From Paenisporosarcina indica (GTDB lineage Bacteria; Bacillota; Bacilli; Bacillales_A; Planococcaceae), in assembly GCF_001939075.1 (NCBI RefSeq), contig NZ_MPTA01000007.1:124001-188000 (forward strand): DNA of 64,000 bases, in the 5' to 3' direction. Below are positions 8,562-17,135 of the stretch, piece by piece. The first letter of the stretch is position 1, and each line of letters begins with the position of its first letter. The position numbers and the translations under genes are program-made. The notes beneath the pieces were generated by a model. It was not told where the DNA came from, ran no database searches, and worked only from the letters and a program-made list of their open reading frames with translations.

Positions 8562-9695
8562 TTATTCTCCTTTAATTCGCATAATGATTGCTGAAAAATG
8601 TTCAATGAAATAATCAATTTGTTGATCGTCATTACTGGTTCCTAAACTAATACGAATTACGCCTTTTTTATAGTCATCTGAAACTCCGATGGCTTGTATG
8701 ACATGACTGATTTTTGTTTGTTTAGAAGAACATGCACTCGAAGTTGACACAATAATATCTTTAGATTGTAACGCATTTACGAGTACTTCACCTTTTAAAT
8801 TCCGTACACTGATTGTCAGAATATGTGATGCTGCTCCAAAATCAGATAAGACTTGAACATCTCTTAGCTGACTCATCATCTGACGTAGACGTGTGTTCCA
8901 TTGTTCATATTTATTTAGCATAATCGGTTGATTTTCGAATGCCAGTCTCATTGCTTTCGCAAAAGCCACAGCTTGGGCAACAGGTACAGTTCCACTTCGT
9001 AATCCGAATTCTTGCCCACCACCAACTATCGTTGGTTCAAAAGATACATGGTCTTTCCACGCAACAATTCCTGTACCTTTTAAGCCATTAAACTTATGCC
9101 CGGTTAATGTCAGCACATCAGCCCCAAGTAAGGGAAATGACACCGGATATTTACCAAAGCTTTGAACAGCATCCACATGCACAATTGCACGGCTGTTTTG
9201 GTGAACCAATCGCGAAATTTCCTCAATTGGCTGTATGCTACCTAATTCATTGTTTATATGCATAATACTGACCAGAATCGTATCTTTACGCAATCTTGCC
9301 TGTAGTTCTTCTATTGATATGATCCCTTTTTTATCAACCGGCAAATACTCTACTTCAAATCCTTGTAGCTCTAGTTGTTTCATCGATTCAATGACAGATG
9401 GATGTTCAATGGAAGAAGTGATGATGTGTTTTCCTCGGGATTGTACTTTTTTGGCAAGACCATGAATCGCGAAATGATTTGATTCAGTTCCTCCCGACGT
9501 GAAAATCACTTTATTATCTTCAGTTCCAAGCATATCGGCCACTTGTTTTCTGGCGCGCGATAAAAGCGTATGTGCGTCTACACCCATTTCATGTAAAGAT
9601 GCAGGGTTTGCAAAAAACGATTCGTTCACTTTAACAAACGTATCCAATACTTCTTTATGAGGCTTTGTTGTGGCACTATGATCAAAATAATACAC
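8562..9695 (-). CDS. nifZ: Cysteine desulfurase NifZ (IscS-like)
   Basis: A 377-residue PLP enzyme that converts cysteine to alanine and hands a persulfide to ThiI for tRNA thiolation. The PLP lysine is Lys201 in LTGHKFNGLKG. The active-site cysteine is Cys322 in STSSACSSKQ. Both sit where group I desulfurases place them. Translation starts at GTG, preceded by AAAAGGAG with 8 bases between. It is directly upstream of thiI, as in B. subtilis nifZ-thiI, and the pair is probably co-transcribed. The B. subtilis neighbour braB is not present. Confidence 0.94.
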   Translation of the reverse strand: MYYFDHSATTKPHKEVLDTFVKVNESFFANPASLHEMGVDAHTLLSRARKQVADMLGTEDNKVIFTSGGTESNHFAIHGLAKKVQSRGKHIITSSIEHPSVIESMKQLELQGFEVEYLPVDKKGIISIEELQARLRKDTILVSIMHINNELGSIQPIEEISRLVHQNSRAIVHVDAVQSFGKYPVSFPLLGADVLTLTGHKFNGLKGTGIVAWKDHVSFEPTIVGGGQEFGLRSGTVPVAQAVAFAKAMRLAFENQPIMLNKYEQWNTRLRQMMSQLRDVQVLSDFGAASHILTISVRNLKGEVLVNALQSKDIIVSTSSACSSKQTKISHVIQAIGVSDDYKKGVIRISLGTSNDDQQIDYFIEHFSAIIMRIKGE

Positions 9696-9716
9696 GGGTT
9701 GTACTCCTTTTCAATG

Positions 9717-9750
9717 GAAAACCACCAGCACGTGATGTGTGGTGGTTTTT
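9717..9750 (-). terminator. Terminator after ezrA
   Basis: AAAACCACCA pairs with TGGTGGTTTT around a 12-base loop, between the ezrA stop and the nifZ start. It ends in TTTT on both strands. Confidence 0.7.
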
Positions 9751-9754
9751 ATTG

Positions 9755-9870
9755 CCTATGTCTAGCTTCAAGCGCCAGCTCGCGGGTCACTTCATGAGAT
9801 CAGAATGGCGAAGTATTCGCCTTTCTTTTTTCCAGTGCTGGTGTCGAGCTAGTGTGGCGCTTACGCTTTT
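9755..9870. repeat. Degenerate intergenic repeat (TAGCTTCAAGCGCCAGCTCG type)
   Basis: The stretch TCTAGCTTCAAGCGCCAGCT, then a later GTGTCGAGCTAGTGTGGCGC, resembles a dispersed repeat seen in many Bacillales genomes (TCTAGCTCCAGCGCC...). Related fragments may lie near 2215-2240 and 37608-37665. It falls in the gap between ezrA and nifZ and encodes nothing evident. Confidence 0.4.
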
Positions 9871-9876
9871 CTCTAA

Positions 9877-11577
9877 TTATGAACGCCAAGCGTCTTCTTT
9901 GACAAGCACTTCGATTCGTTTCATTGCACCTGGTTCTACCTCTTCAACAGCTGTAGCGGCTTCTTCAAGTGCTTTTGTATAACGAAGTTGTCGGAATGCT
10001 GCCTCAGCTTCTAATAAACGTTGGTTCATAATCGGATGACTCGCACGGTAGCGATTTCCGTATTGAATAATTCGTTCAATCAGCAAGACATTTTCAAGCA
10101 TTTCTTTCGCTTTGGCATGTACTTCATTAATACATTTATCAGCCTGTGCCAGATAACTATCAACGAGCTTCATGTTTAGCGGCACTTCTTGTAAGCTCTG
10201 CATAACTAAGTAAATATGCTCTTCTGCTTCTTCTAAGCGAACATCCATTTCTTCGGGAATTCCTGGCATATTCGCTTTATGTACCAACCGATCAGTTTCG
10301 TGCAACAATCTTTTCAGTTCATTTAAATTAGTTCGAGCACGATTTTCATCTATGCGTAAATTCTTCAAACTATTTGAGAATCGATCTTGTTCTTCATATA
10401 GACTTTCTAAATCAGCTGAAATGTACGTTAGCTCATCTTGCAAGCTTGAATAGGCTAATTGGTCTTCATTGGCACGTTGCGCCACTAAATCGTAGCGTTT
10501 TTGTAATGCTTCAATTTGTTTCAAGCAAACAAGTGGAATTTCAGCATCTTTTTCAGATATTCGGTAGCTTTGTTGTACATAAGCCGCTTCATTACTTGTT
10601 TGGCGAGTAATGGAAGTTACCTCTGCCAATCGAAGTTCCGTAGGTTGTCGATGTTGATCTACATAAAGTTTAGCCATTACTTCTTTTTCAAGCATATCGT
10701 AAAATCCTTCAATTTCATCTTTTATCTGTTCCACACGTATTTTCACGTCTGTAATTTCAAGTTGAACTATGGATTCTTTTAGTTGTATTAATTCTTCATC
10801 CATTTTATTTAATTGCTGGGTCATTTCAAGATGCTCTAAATAATACGACTTCTCTTCCATTTCACGTTGTCCATTACGAAGTTCGTGAATGCTGGCAGGG
10901 ATTTTATTTTGAATCTCAGTCAACAATGTCGGAATATCTTGTAGTAGGGCAAAAATATTTCGTGATTCCTCATCTAGACCAATCACGATTTCGCGTGCTT
11001 GTAGATAGTTTCCGTTTTCGGTTAGATTGTCATACTCATCAAATTTAGGCTTGAATTGTTCCAGCTTTTTCTCTAATGGAACAGCTGCTGCACCAAAAGA
11101 ATGTTGATGTGCAAGCAATGTCTTACGAGCTGCACGATATTGTTCACTTATTTGATTCATTTCGACGCGATTTTTCTCATCGCTGCCAATCAATTGTTCT
11201 AGTTCCGTTAAAATAAGTGTCATTTGTTCATCACTTTGCTGAATACGTTTGTCGATTTCTTTTTCAATCAATGTTGCACGTTTGAATCGAAATTTATCCA
11301 CGCTTTCTTCTGCATCAAATAGTAATGAATCAATTTTCGGCATTTGACTATCCATGACTTCGGACCATATATTACGCCAATTCTCAAACATTTCTTCTGT
11401 TTGCCCATTCATATTAAGCTGTTTGACTTTCGTCATCTCTTCTAATATAGGTTTGTTTTGAATTTGATGTTTTGCATGCTCAAGTCTTTCAACCTCTATA
11501 TTGTGTTTACGGCGGATTGTAAATCCTACTACGAGTAGTGCAATTAGTACGATGATTGCAATAATGATAAACTTCAT
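9877..11577 (-). CDS. ezrA: Septation ring regulator EzrA
   Basis: A 566-residue negative regulator of FtsZ ring formation that also recruits PBP1 to the septum. One N-terminal transmembrane helix (residues about 2-21, extracytoplasmic N-terminus) is followed by RRKH and a long, mostly helical, Glu/Gln/Lys-rich cytoplasmic part that folds as spectrin-like repeats. The length equals the family norm of about 562. The conserved early segment FENWRNIWSEVMD is visible. It is transcribed alone and, as in B. subtilis, lies between nifZ and hisJ, though hisJ here is decayed. Confidence 0.96.
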   Translation of the reverse strand: MKFIIIAIIVLIALLVVGFTIRRKHNIEVERLEHAKHQIQNKPILEEMTKVKQLNMNGQTEEMFENWRNIWSEVMDSQMPKIDSLLFDAEESVDKFRFKRATLIEKEIDKRIQQSDEQMTLILTELEQLIGSDEKNRVEMNQISEQYRAARKTLLAHQHSFGAAAVPLEKKLEQFKPKFDEYDNLTENGNYLQAREIVIGLDEESRNIFALLQDIPTLLTEIQNKIPASIHELRNGQREMEEKSYYLEHLEMTQQLNKMDEELIQLKESIVQLEITDVKIRVEQIKDEIEGFYDMLEKEVMAKLYVDQHRQPTELRLAEVTSITRQTSNEAAYVQQSYRISEKDAEIPLVCLKQIEALQKRYDLVAQRANEDQLAYSSLQDELTYISADLESLYEEQDRFSNSLKNLRIDENRARTNLNELKRLLHETDRLVHKANMPGIPEEMDVRLEEAEEHIYLVMQSLQEVPLNMKLVDSYLAQADKCINEVHAKAKEMLENVLLIERIIQYGNRYRASHPIMNQRLLEAEAAFRQLRYTKALEEAATAVEEVEPGAMKRIEVLVKEDAWRS

Positions 11578-11724
11578 CGTAAGCCCCCTGTTCCCAAATC
11601 ACGGTCTATGCCATTTCATACTTGTAATCTTACCATGAAACAAACGATTATGTTGACGAAATTAGAAGAATTTTGTTGAATTGATGTAAAATTTCTTAAT
11701 TGTCTTTATAGGTATCTATTGATT

Positions 11725-12327
11725 ATGAAACAAGATGCTCATATTCACAGTCCCGATTGTCCCCATGGAACGAAGGATGCATTTGAATCATACATAGAAA
11801 AACCCCTATGAAATGGATTTACGGATATTTCTTTCACGGAACATGCCCCTTCTCCAAATGATTTTATTGATCCCGTTCCTAATCGTGATAGTTTTTTGGA
11901 TTCACCACTATCAATTATTCACCTGAATCATTCATGAATTTCTAAGAGCAACTTGGTTCAGTAGAAAACGTTTACTTCCTTCTACTATAAAACCGTGCAA
12001 GATTCAATATTAGCCCCACTTGGGTCATTCAATCCTAAAAGAATTGGGCTTCCTACATTAATTGATAAGTTTCAGCATTTTCATCGCGAACTGATACATG
12101 AGGAGGAGATGATTCAAAACACGGTGGAATTGATGAGGGATTACCACTATGAACTTGATGTGAATAGTGCTAGTCTAGCTAAGCCATATTGTTTAGAATC
12201 CTATCCCCCACAACGTTACATATCATCAGCAAGAGAAAAAGGTGTTCCTCTTGTTTTTGGATCAGATGCTCATAATGTACAAGACTTGCATCAGCAATAT
12301 GAGAAAGTTTATACTCAATCAAAGTAA
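11725..12327 (+). pseudogene. hisJ: Decayed histidinol-phosphatase (PHP family) gene
   Basis: The frame opens with MKQDAHIHSPDCPHGT, the metal-binding start of PHP histidinol phosphatases, and meets an in-frame TGA at 11809. It continues as NGFTDISFTEHAPSPNDF, then is disrupted near 11905-11990 by further stops, a frameshift and loss of roughly 65 codons. The original frame resumes to give the C-terminal part (SFNPKRIGLPTLIDKFQ ... VFGSDAHNVQDL) ending at 12327. HisJ is normally about 268 residues. Its place beside ezrA matches B. subtilis. The last step but one of histidine synthesis must be supplied elsewhere, or the strain may need histidine. Confidence 0.9.
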
Positions 12328-12379
12328 TGTTTCCATTCATTTTTTTCGGGTGGAATAGAAGAATAAAGAGGTGAAGTTC

Positions 12380-12859
12380 ATGTTTGCTAAATCAACATAT
12401 TCCGGAAACACTCAAGAACAATATACAATGCTTTCAAAACAACTAGACGCTCTATTAACGGGCGAATCAAATGCAATAGCTAATCTAAGTAATGCTTCGG
12501 CGTTATTGAATCAATTTTTCGATCGGATTAACTGGGTTGGTTTTTACTTGATGGAAGATGGAGAACTTGTTTTAGGACCTTTCCAAGGTTTACCTGCTTG
12601 TGTACGAATTCCTGTAGGTCGTGGGGTTTGTGGAACTACTGTAGCAAAAAAAGAAACGATGCTTGTACCTGATGTGCATGCATTCCCTGGTCATATTGCG
12701 TGTGATGCCGCATCTCAATCCGAAATTGTCGTGCCTCTTATTAAAAACGGTGAAGTAATCGGTGTTCTTGATATTGATAGTCCCGAAAAAGACCGTTTCC
12801 ACGAAGAAGATCAACAAGGTCTTGAGTTATTCGTTTCGATCTTAATCAAACATATTTAA
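12380..12859 (+). CDS. msrC: Free methionine-(R)-sulfoxide reductase (GAF domain, YtsP)
   Basis: A 159-residue GAF-domain enzyme that reduces free methionine-R-sulfoxide using thioredoxin. The three cysteines of the family are Cys74, Cys84 and Cys108, with the same 10 and 24 residue spacing as Cys84/94/118 of the E. coli enzyme. They sit in LPACVRIPVG, GRGVCGT and GHIACDA. The start ATG at 12380 is preferred over an in-frame GTG at 12371, because AGAGGTG lies at the right distance for the ATG. In B. subtilis the gene is called ytsP. It is convergent with the methionine gamma-lyase gene, so two methionine-related genes share one terminator. Confidence 0.93.
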   Translation: MFAKSTYSGNTQEQYTMLSKQLDALLTGESNAIANLSNASALLNQFFDRINWVGFYLMEDGELVLGPFQGLPACVRIPVGRGVCGTTVAKKETMLVPDVHAFPGHIACDAASQSEIVVPLIKNGEVIGVLDIDSPEKDRFHEEDQQGLELFVSILIKHI

Positions 12860-12893
12860 AATGACGAGGTGATAATAGATCACCTCGTCATTT
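12860..12893. terminator. Shared bidirectional terminator
   Basis: AAATGACGAGGTGAT pairs perfectly with ATCACCTCGTCATTT around a 4-5 base loop, between two convergent genes. A and T runs on both flanks suit termination in both directions. Confidence 0.92.
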
Positions 12894-12894
12894 A

Positions 12895-14112
12895 TTAATT
12901 TTGTACAGTTTCCGCTAGATGATTTTCCACTTTAGTAAAAGCTTGTTCCAAATCCGCTCTAATATCATCTACATGCTCAAGCCCAACCGAGACGCGTAAG
13001 AGGGAATTTGAAATCCCCATCTGTTCCCGTTCAGTTTCTGGAATAACAGAATGAGTCATTGTTGCGGGATGTTGAATAAGCGTCTCCGCATCTCCCAAGC
13101 TAACGGCAATTTTAATCATTTCTAACGAATTCATTAAAAATTGTGCCACTTCTTTCCCGCCATGAATGGTAAAAGAGATTAAACCTCCACCAGATTTCAT
13201 TTGTTTCTTGGCAATTGCATATTGAGGATGTGCTGGATCAAATGGGTAATAAATTTGATCAACGAGTGGTGATGATTGTAAAAATGCTACTAGATTTTGA
13301 GCATTTTCAGAATGGCGATCCATTCGTACATGCAATGTTTTTAATCCTCTCAAAATTAACCAAGCATCGAATGGTGAGATGATGCCACCAATGTCTTTTT
13401 GAACTGTCAACCGCAGATTCATCATATCCTCTGCATCTTTTCCTATTAGTAATCCGGCAATGACATCGCCGTGGCCATTAATATACTTTGTGGCACTGTG
13501 TAACACGTAGTCAGCACCGAAGTCCAATGGATTTTGTAAGTATGGTGATGAAAATGTGTTATCTACAATCACTTTTAAACCGTGTCTACTGGCAACCCTA
13601 CAAACAAGTTCCAGATCCACGATTTCCATTGTTGGATTTATTGGTGTTTCAACATATAAACACACTGTCTCGGGTTTAATGCTTTCTTCTATTTCTTGTT
13701 CGGTCGACATTGCGTTAAAACTGTGCGATATGTTGTATTTTTCCTGCAACATGTTTAGTAAACCAAATGTGCAGCCGTATATCCCCCTTGAACAAAGTAC
13801 GTGATCACCGGTTTTCGTTACGTGAATAAGTGCTGCACTTACAGCGGCCATCCCCGACCCAAATGCTAAAGCACTACTCCCATTTTCAAGTTCCGCTATT
13901 CGTTCTTCCAAAATACGGACCGTCGGATTTCCAAGTCTCGAATAAATATTCCCTTGTTCTTCCCCAACAAATCGTCGTTCCCCTTGTTCAGCTGAAGGAA
14001 ATACGAAGGTAGATGTTTGATATAAGGGAATTGATAAGCTATCATGATGTTGCAATGAGTCATACCCCGTGTGTATAATGGCTGTTTCTTTTTGAATGAA
14101 TTTATTTCCCAT
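12895..14112 (-). CDS. Methionine gamma-lyase / trans-sulfuration PLP enzyme
   Basis: A Cys/Met-metabolism PLP enzyme of 405 residues. The PLP lysine is in LHSATKYINGHGD, and the cofactor contacts SRLGNPT and GSGMAA are present. RGIYGCTFG retains the cysteine that is typical of methionine gamma-lyases (Cys116 in the Pseudomonas enzyme) and usually absent from cystathionine synthases. The protein therefore most likely splits methionine into methanethiol, ammonia and 2-oxobutyrate. Cystathionine gamma-synthase/lyase activity cannot be excluded. The ATG at 14112 is chosen over a GTG at 14121, since AAGGGG stands 8 bases before the ATG but touches the GTG. A perfect cre site lies upstream. Confidence 0.82.
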   Translation of the reverse strand: MGNKFIQKETAIIHTGYDSLQHHDSLSIPLYQTSTFVFPSAEQGERRFVGEEQGNIYSRLGNPTVRILEERIAELENGSSALAFGSGMAAVSAALIHVTKTGDHVLCSRGIYGCTFGLLNMLQEKYNISHSFNAMSTEQEIEESIKPETVCLYVETPINPTMEIVDLELVCRVASRHGLKVIVDNTFSSPYLQNPLDFGADYVLHSATKYINGHGDVIAGLLIGKDAEDMMNLRLTVQKDIGGIISPFDAWLILRGLKTLHVRMDRHSENAQNLVAFLQSSPLVDQIYYPFDPAHPQYAIAKKQMKSGGGLISFTIHGGKEVAQFLMNSLEMIKIAVSLGDAETLIQHPATMTHSVIPETEREQMGISNSLLRVSVGLEHVDDIRADLEQAFTKVENHLAETVQN

Positions 14113-14131
14113 GCTAAGCACCCCTTTTCAA

Positions 14132-14145
14132 TGTAAACGCTTTCA
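14132..14145. promoter_or_regulatory. cre operator for CcpA
   Basis: TGTAAACGCTTTCA fits the cre consensus TGWNANCGNTNWCA at every position. It lies 20 bases upstream of the methionine gamma-lyase start codon, where bound CcpA would block transcription. ccpA itself is in this window at 32.6-33.6 kb. Confidence 0.85.
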
Positions 14146-14231
14146 TTCCATGCACTTCCATCTTACTAGATTCGTTAATTATTGAAAAGGTCAAACGCCT
14201 AAGTCTTTTAAATTAATCTTTTGGAAACATA

Positions 14232-14260
14232 TTGACAAGCATGCTAATAATTGATACTAT
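14232..14260 (+). promoter_or_regulatory. Sigma-A promoter of rpsD
   Basis: TTGACA, exactly 17 bases, then TACTAT. This near-consensus promoter stands about 190 bases before the rpsD start, leaving a long leader. Confidence 0.85.
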
Positions 14261-14266
14261 GAAAGT

Positions 14267-14453
14267 TGTGTAAAATAAAAGCAGCAGTTGTATGGTCTTA
14301 TTCGTTTCATTTTATTCCTCCATGTATATGGATGGGGTATCGTGTAACCCTTGGCTGCGAGGGCGAAGGTACATGAAAATAAAATGGCAGTTTGATTGAT
14401 ACATCTGGTCTTATTTTACAACAAAATAAAACCACTAAAAGGAGGACATTCAC
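14267..14453 (+). promoter_or_regulatory. rpsD leader, likely S4 autoregulatory RNA
   Basis: The transcript from the promoter at 14232-14260 has a leader of about 185 bases before rpsD. It contains several pairing segments (for example CCATGTATATGG, and AAAATAAAA/TTTTATTTT-like arms flanking the middle). In B. subtilis rpsD is known to be repressed by its own product S4 binding the leader. The position, length and AAAGGAGG site next to the start fit that control. I have not folded the RNA. Confidence 0.6.
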
Positions 14454-15056
14454 ATGTCTCGTTATACAGGTCCTGCATGGAAACTGTCTCGTCGCCTTGG
14501 TCTATCACTAAGCGGCACTGGTAAAGAATTAGAAAAACGTCCTTACGCTCCTGGACAACACGGTCCAAACCAACGTAAAAAAATCTCTGAATACGGTTTA
14601 CAATTACAAGAGAAGCAAAAGCTTCGTCATATGTATGGTGTAAATGAACGCCAATTCCGTACTCTATTCGATAAAGCTGCTAAAATGCCTGGTAAATCTG
14701 GTGAGAACTTCATGATCCTTCTTGATACTCGCCTTGATAACATCGTTTACCGTTTAGGTCTTGCTCGCACTCGTCGTGGAGCTCGTCAATTAGTAAACCA
14801 CGGCCACGTTATGGTTGATGGTAAACGCGTTGACATTCCATCTTACCGTCTAAAAGCAGGTCAAGAAATTTCTCTTCGTGAAAAATCTCAAAACCTTGAT
14901 ATCGTAAATGAGTCTATGGAAGTAAACAACTTCGTTCCTGAATACTTATCTTTCGATGCAGACAAAAAAGTTGGTACATTTGTACGCCTTCCAGAGCGTG
15001 GCGAATTATCTGCTGAAATCAATGAAGCATTAATCGTTGAGTACTACTCACGTTAA
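14454..15056 (+). CDS. rpsD: 30S ribosomal protein S4
   Basis: A 200-residue primary 16S rRNA-binding protein that nucleates 30S assembly. The start [16 protein letters not shown] is the Bacillales type without zinc cysteines. The S4 RNA-binding domain spans about residues 90-155, with [19 protein letters not shown]. The end is VEYYSR. Codon use is strongly biased to CGT, GGT and AAA, as expected for a highly expressed gene. It has an AAAGGAGG site, its own promoter and terminator, and probably an S4-binding leader. In B. subtilis tyrS lies beside it; here a 7-kb block is inserted between them. Confidence 0.99.
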   Translation: MSRYTGPAWKLSRRLGLSLSGTGKELEKRPYAPGQHGPNQRKKISEYGLQLQEKQKLRHMYGVNERQFRTLFDKAAKMPGKSGENFMILLDTRLDNIVYRLGLARTRRGARQLVNHGHVMVDGKRVDIPSYRLKAGQEISLREKSQNLDIVNESMEVNNFVPEYLSFDADKKVGTFVRLPERGELSAEINEALIVEYYSR

Positions 15057-15083
15057 TCTTGATCTCTGTAAGTTGTAGTTTTG

Positions 15084-15128
15084 AAAGCCCTGAAATCTTG
15101 TTAAAACAAGATTTCGGGGCTTTTTCTT
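15084..15128 (+). terminator. Terminator of rpsD
   Basis: AAAGCCCTGAAATCTTG pairs with CAAGATTTCGGGGCTTTT (one G-T pair) followed by TCTTTTTAT, 28 bases after rpsD. Confidence 0.93.
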
Positions 15129-15129
15129 T

Positions 15130-15285
15130 TTATTTGATAATACAAGATAAGGCCGCGACTTTATCGGAGAACTCCATACTAAGGCTTCTTCTTTGTTCCT
15201 CATAAAAATACTCAAATGATTCTTCGAGTCCTTGTTCTTGACGAACCAACGATAAGTGTAAAGAGCTCCGTTTCTTTTCTTGTTT
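15130..15285 (-). pseudogene. Unidentified gene fragment
   Basis: About 46 minus-strand codons, starting near KRSSLHLSLVRQEQGLEESF and ending MEFSDKVAALSCIIK with a TAA, have protein-like composition but no start codon with a ribosome site. An in-frame TAG lies upstream. It may be the C-terminal remnant of a gene once present beside rpsD. In B. subtilis refZ and ytrP lie in this neighbourhood, but I cannot assign it. It abuts the start of the inserted TRAP operon block. Confidence 0.35.
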
Positions 15286-15304
15286 GATTAATAGCTATAC
15301 CATT

Positions 15305-15347
15305 TAAAAAAGTCGTCACTTGGTTTACACCACAGTGACGACTTTTT
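15305..15347 (-). terminator. Terminator of the TRAP operon
   Basis: AAAAAGTCGTCACT pairs perfectly with AGTGACGACTTTTT around a 13-base loop, 6 bases after the dctM-like stop. A/T runs on both sides mark a strong intrinsic terminator. Confidence 0.93.
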
Positions 15348-15352
15348 ATTTG

Positions 15353-16627
15353 TTAGTGGACGTCCTTGATCAGGAATGTAGCAATCTCAGGGAATATGGA
15401 GAGCACGACCATTAATAATAACATGATGATGGCGTATGGAATAACACCTTTTACAATTTCGTCGATGGTATTTGTCCGATCGATCCCTTTCAGTACGAAC
15501 AAGTTCAGACCTACTGGAGGAGAAATCAAAGCCAGCTCCATATTGATTACCATAATGATGGCGAACCAGATTGGGTCGAATCCTAATGCAATTATGATCG
15601 GGTATAGAATCGGTAACGTGATAACCAAAATCGAAATTGTTTCCAGGAACATCCCCAAGATTAACAGTACGATATTGATCAAGATAAAGATAACCCAAGG
15701 GTTGACGTCCAGTTCAGTTGCATAATTAGTAATAGTTTGTGGAATCTGCAAGATTGTCATGATATAGCCAAGCAGCATTGCTCCGATAATGATGAACAAA
15801 ATCATCGCGTTAGTTTTAACGGTAGCAATAATGATTTTCTTGAAGTTTTCCAAGTTCAAATTGCGGTAGAAGAATGCAGCAATCGCAAAGCTCACTACTA
15901 CACCTACTGCAGCTGCTTCAGTTGGTGTGAAGATGCCCGTGTAAATTCCTCCGATAACGATTACAGGCAACATCAATCCCCAAATTGCAGTTTTGGTCGC
16001 TTCCATTCTCTCTTTCCAAGTCGCAGGTGCATCTTTAATGTGGCGCGCTTGATAAGAAGCAAATACCATGAATGAAAGTGTCATGATAATACCTGGTACG
16101 ATTCCGGCGATGAACAGCTTTCCAATTGATTCTCCGGTCACTGAGCCATAAATAATCATTGGAACGCTTGGCGGAATCAAGATCCCTAGTGTACCACCCG
16201 CTGCAAGCAGACCTAATACATGTCTTTTATTATATCCACGTTTGACCATCTCAGGCAAAGCAACCGAACCAATAGTTATGGCAGTAGCTACACTCGATCC
16301 GGATATCGCGGCAAATATGGCACAGCAGAAAAGTGTGGCGATAGCCAGACCCCCTGGGAAATGACGGAACCACCGGCTAGCCATTTCGTAAAGATCCCGG
16401 CCTACACCACTGACTAATAAAACCTGGCTCATCAAAACATACATTGGTAATGCTGTTAAAGAAAAGTCATCAAGAGCCTTATAGGCAATGATCGGCACTT
16501 GCATAAAAGCATCGCTTCCGCCATTAAAGAAGAACATACCAGCTACTGCAAGCATAGCGAGAGCAAACGCTACCGGCAGTCCGAGCAATAAGAGAGTTCC
16601 TAAACCGCCTACAAAGAAAATATTCAT
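15353..16627 (-). CDS. TRAP transporter large permease (DctM type)
   Basis: A 424-residue, about 12-helix membrane subunit that drives Na+-coupled uptake of an organic acid. DctM-family segments are visible: GLPVAFALAMLAVAG near the N-terminus, AISGSSVATAITIGSVALPEM, AAGGTLGILIPPSVPMI and TPTEAAAVGVV. Its start overlaps the end of the small permease gene by 4 bases (ATGA), so the two are translationally coupled. It is the last gene of the six-gene operon, followed at once by a terminator. Its GC content looks somewhat higher than the surrounding core genes. Confidence 0.95.
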   Translation of the reverse strand: MNIFFVGGLGTLLLLGLPVAFALAMLAVAGMFFFNGGSDAFMQVPIIAYKALDDFSLTALPMYVLMSQVLLVSGVGRDLYEMASRWFRHFPGGLAIATLFCCAIFAAISGSSVATAITIGSVALPEMVKRGYNKRHVLGLLAAGGTLGILIPPSVPMIIYGSVTGESIGKLFIAGIVPGIIMTLSFMVFASYQARHIKDAPATWKERMEATKTAIWGLMLPVIVIGGIYTGIFTPTEAAAVGVVVSFAIAAFFYRNLNLENFKKIIIATVKTNAMILFIIIGAMLLGYIMTILQIPQTITNYATELDVNPWVIFILINIVLLILGMFLETISILVITLPILYPIIIALGFDPIWFAIIMVINMELALISPPVGLNLFVLKGIDRTNTIDEIVKGVIPYAIIMLLLMVVLSIFPEIATFLIKDVH

Positions 16628-17121
16628 ATGTGCTCACCTCCCTTATGGATCCCGCCGTCGATGATTTGCATAATGAATGCCATGCATAATAGTACGCCCC
16701 CTACCGGAAGGACCATTTCCGGCAAATACATCGGAACACGGAGCAATGATGCGGAAGTAATGTCCAGTTCCATCGTATTCATCACATGATGAAAGCCATA
16801 GTAGGTGAAGATGATACTGAAAACTAAACCCATTGCATTGGATAAATACGCAAGTAGTGTTTTTATACGATCGTTAACATTGTTTATCAGTAAATCTACT
16901 GTTATATGAGCATAGGTCCGTACCGCATATGCACTTCCTAAATAACAGCTTGCAATGATTGCATAAATAGACAGTTCCGTTGCCCAAATCGTCGGTTTGT
17001 TGAAAATCCATCTAGAAACGACTTCAAAAAAAATCATGAAGGTTGTCACCATAATGAAAAATCCTGATGCATAAGCACCGAGTTTAATGAGCAGGTCGGA
17101 AAATTTATACAGCGATTTCAT
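16624..17121 (-). CDS. TRAP transporter small permease (DctQ type)
   Basis: A 165-residue protein with four transmembrane helices that bridges the binding protein and the large permease. The DctQ hallmark region FFEVVSRWIFNKPTIWATELS (about residues 31-50), followed by the Ala/Gly-rich YLGSAYAVRTYAHITVDLL, is present. A GGAGG site precedes the ATG. It lies 14 bases after the binding-protein gene and overlaps the large permease by 4 bases. Confidence 0.92.
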   Translation of the reverse strand: MKSLYKFSDLLIKLGAYASGFFIMVTTFMIFFEVVSRWIFNKPTIWATELSIYAIIASCYLGSAYAVRTYAHITVDLLINNVNDRIKTLLAYLSNAMGLVFSIIFTYYGFHHVMNTMELDITSASLLRVPMYLPEMVLPVGGVLLCMAFIMQIIDGGIHKGGEHI

Positions 17122-17135
17122 AATTTTATTCCTCC

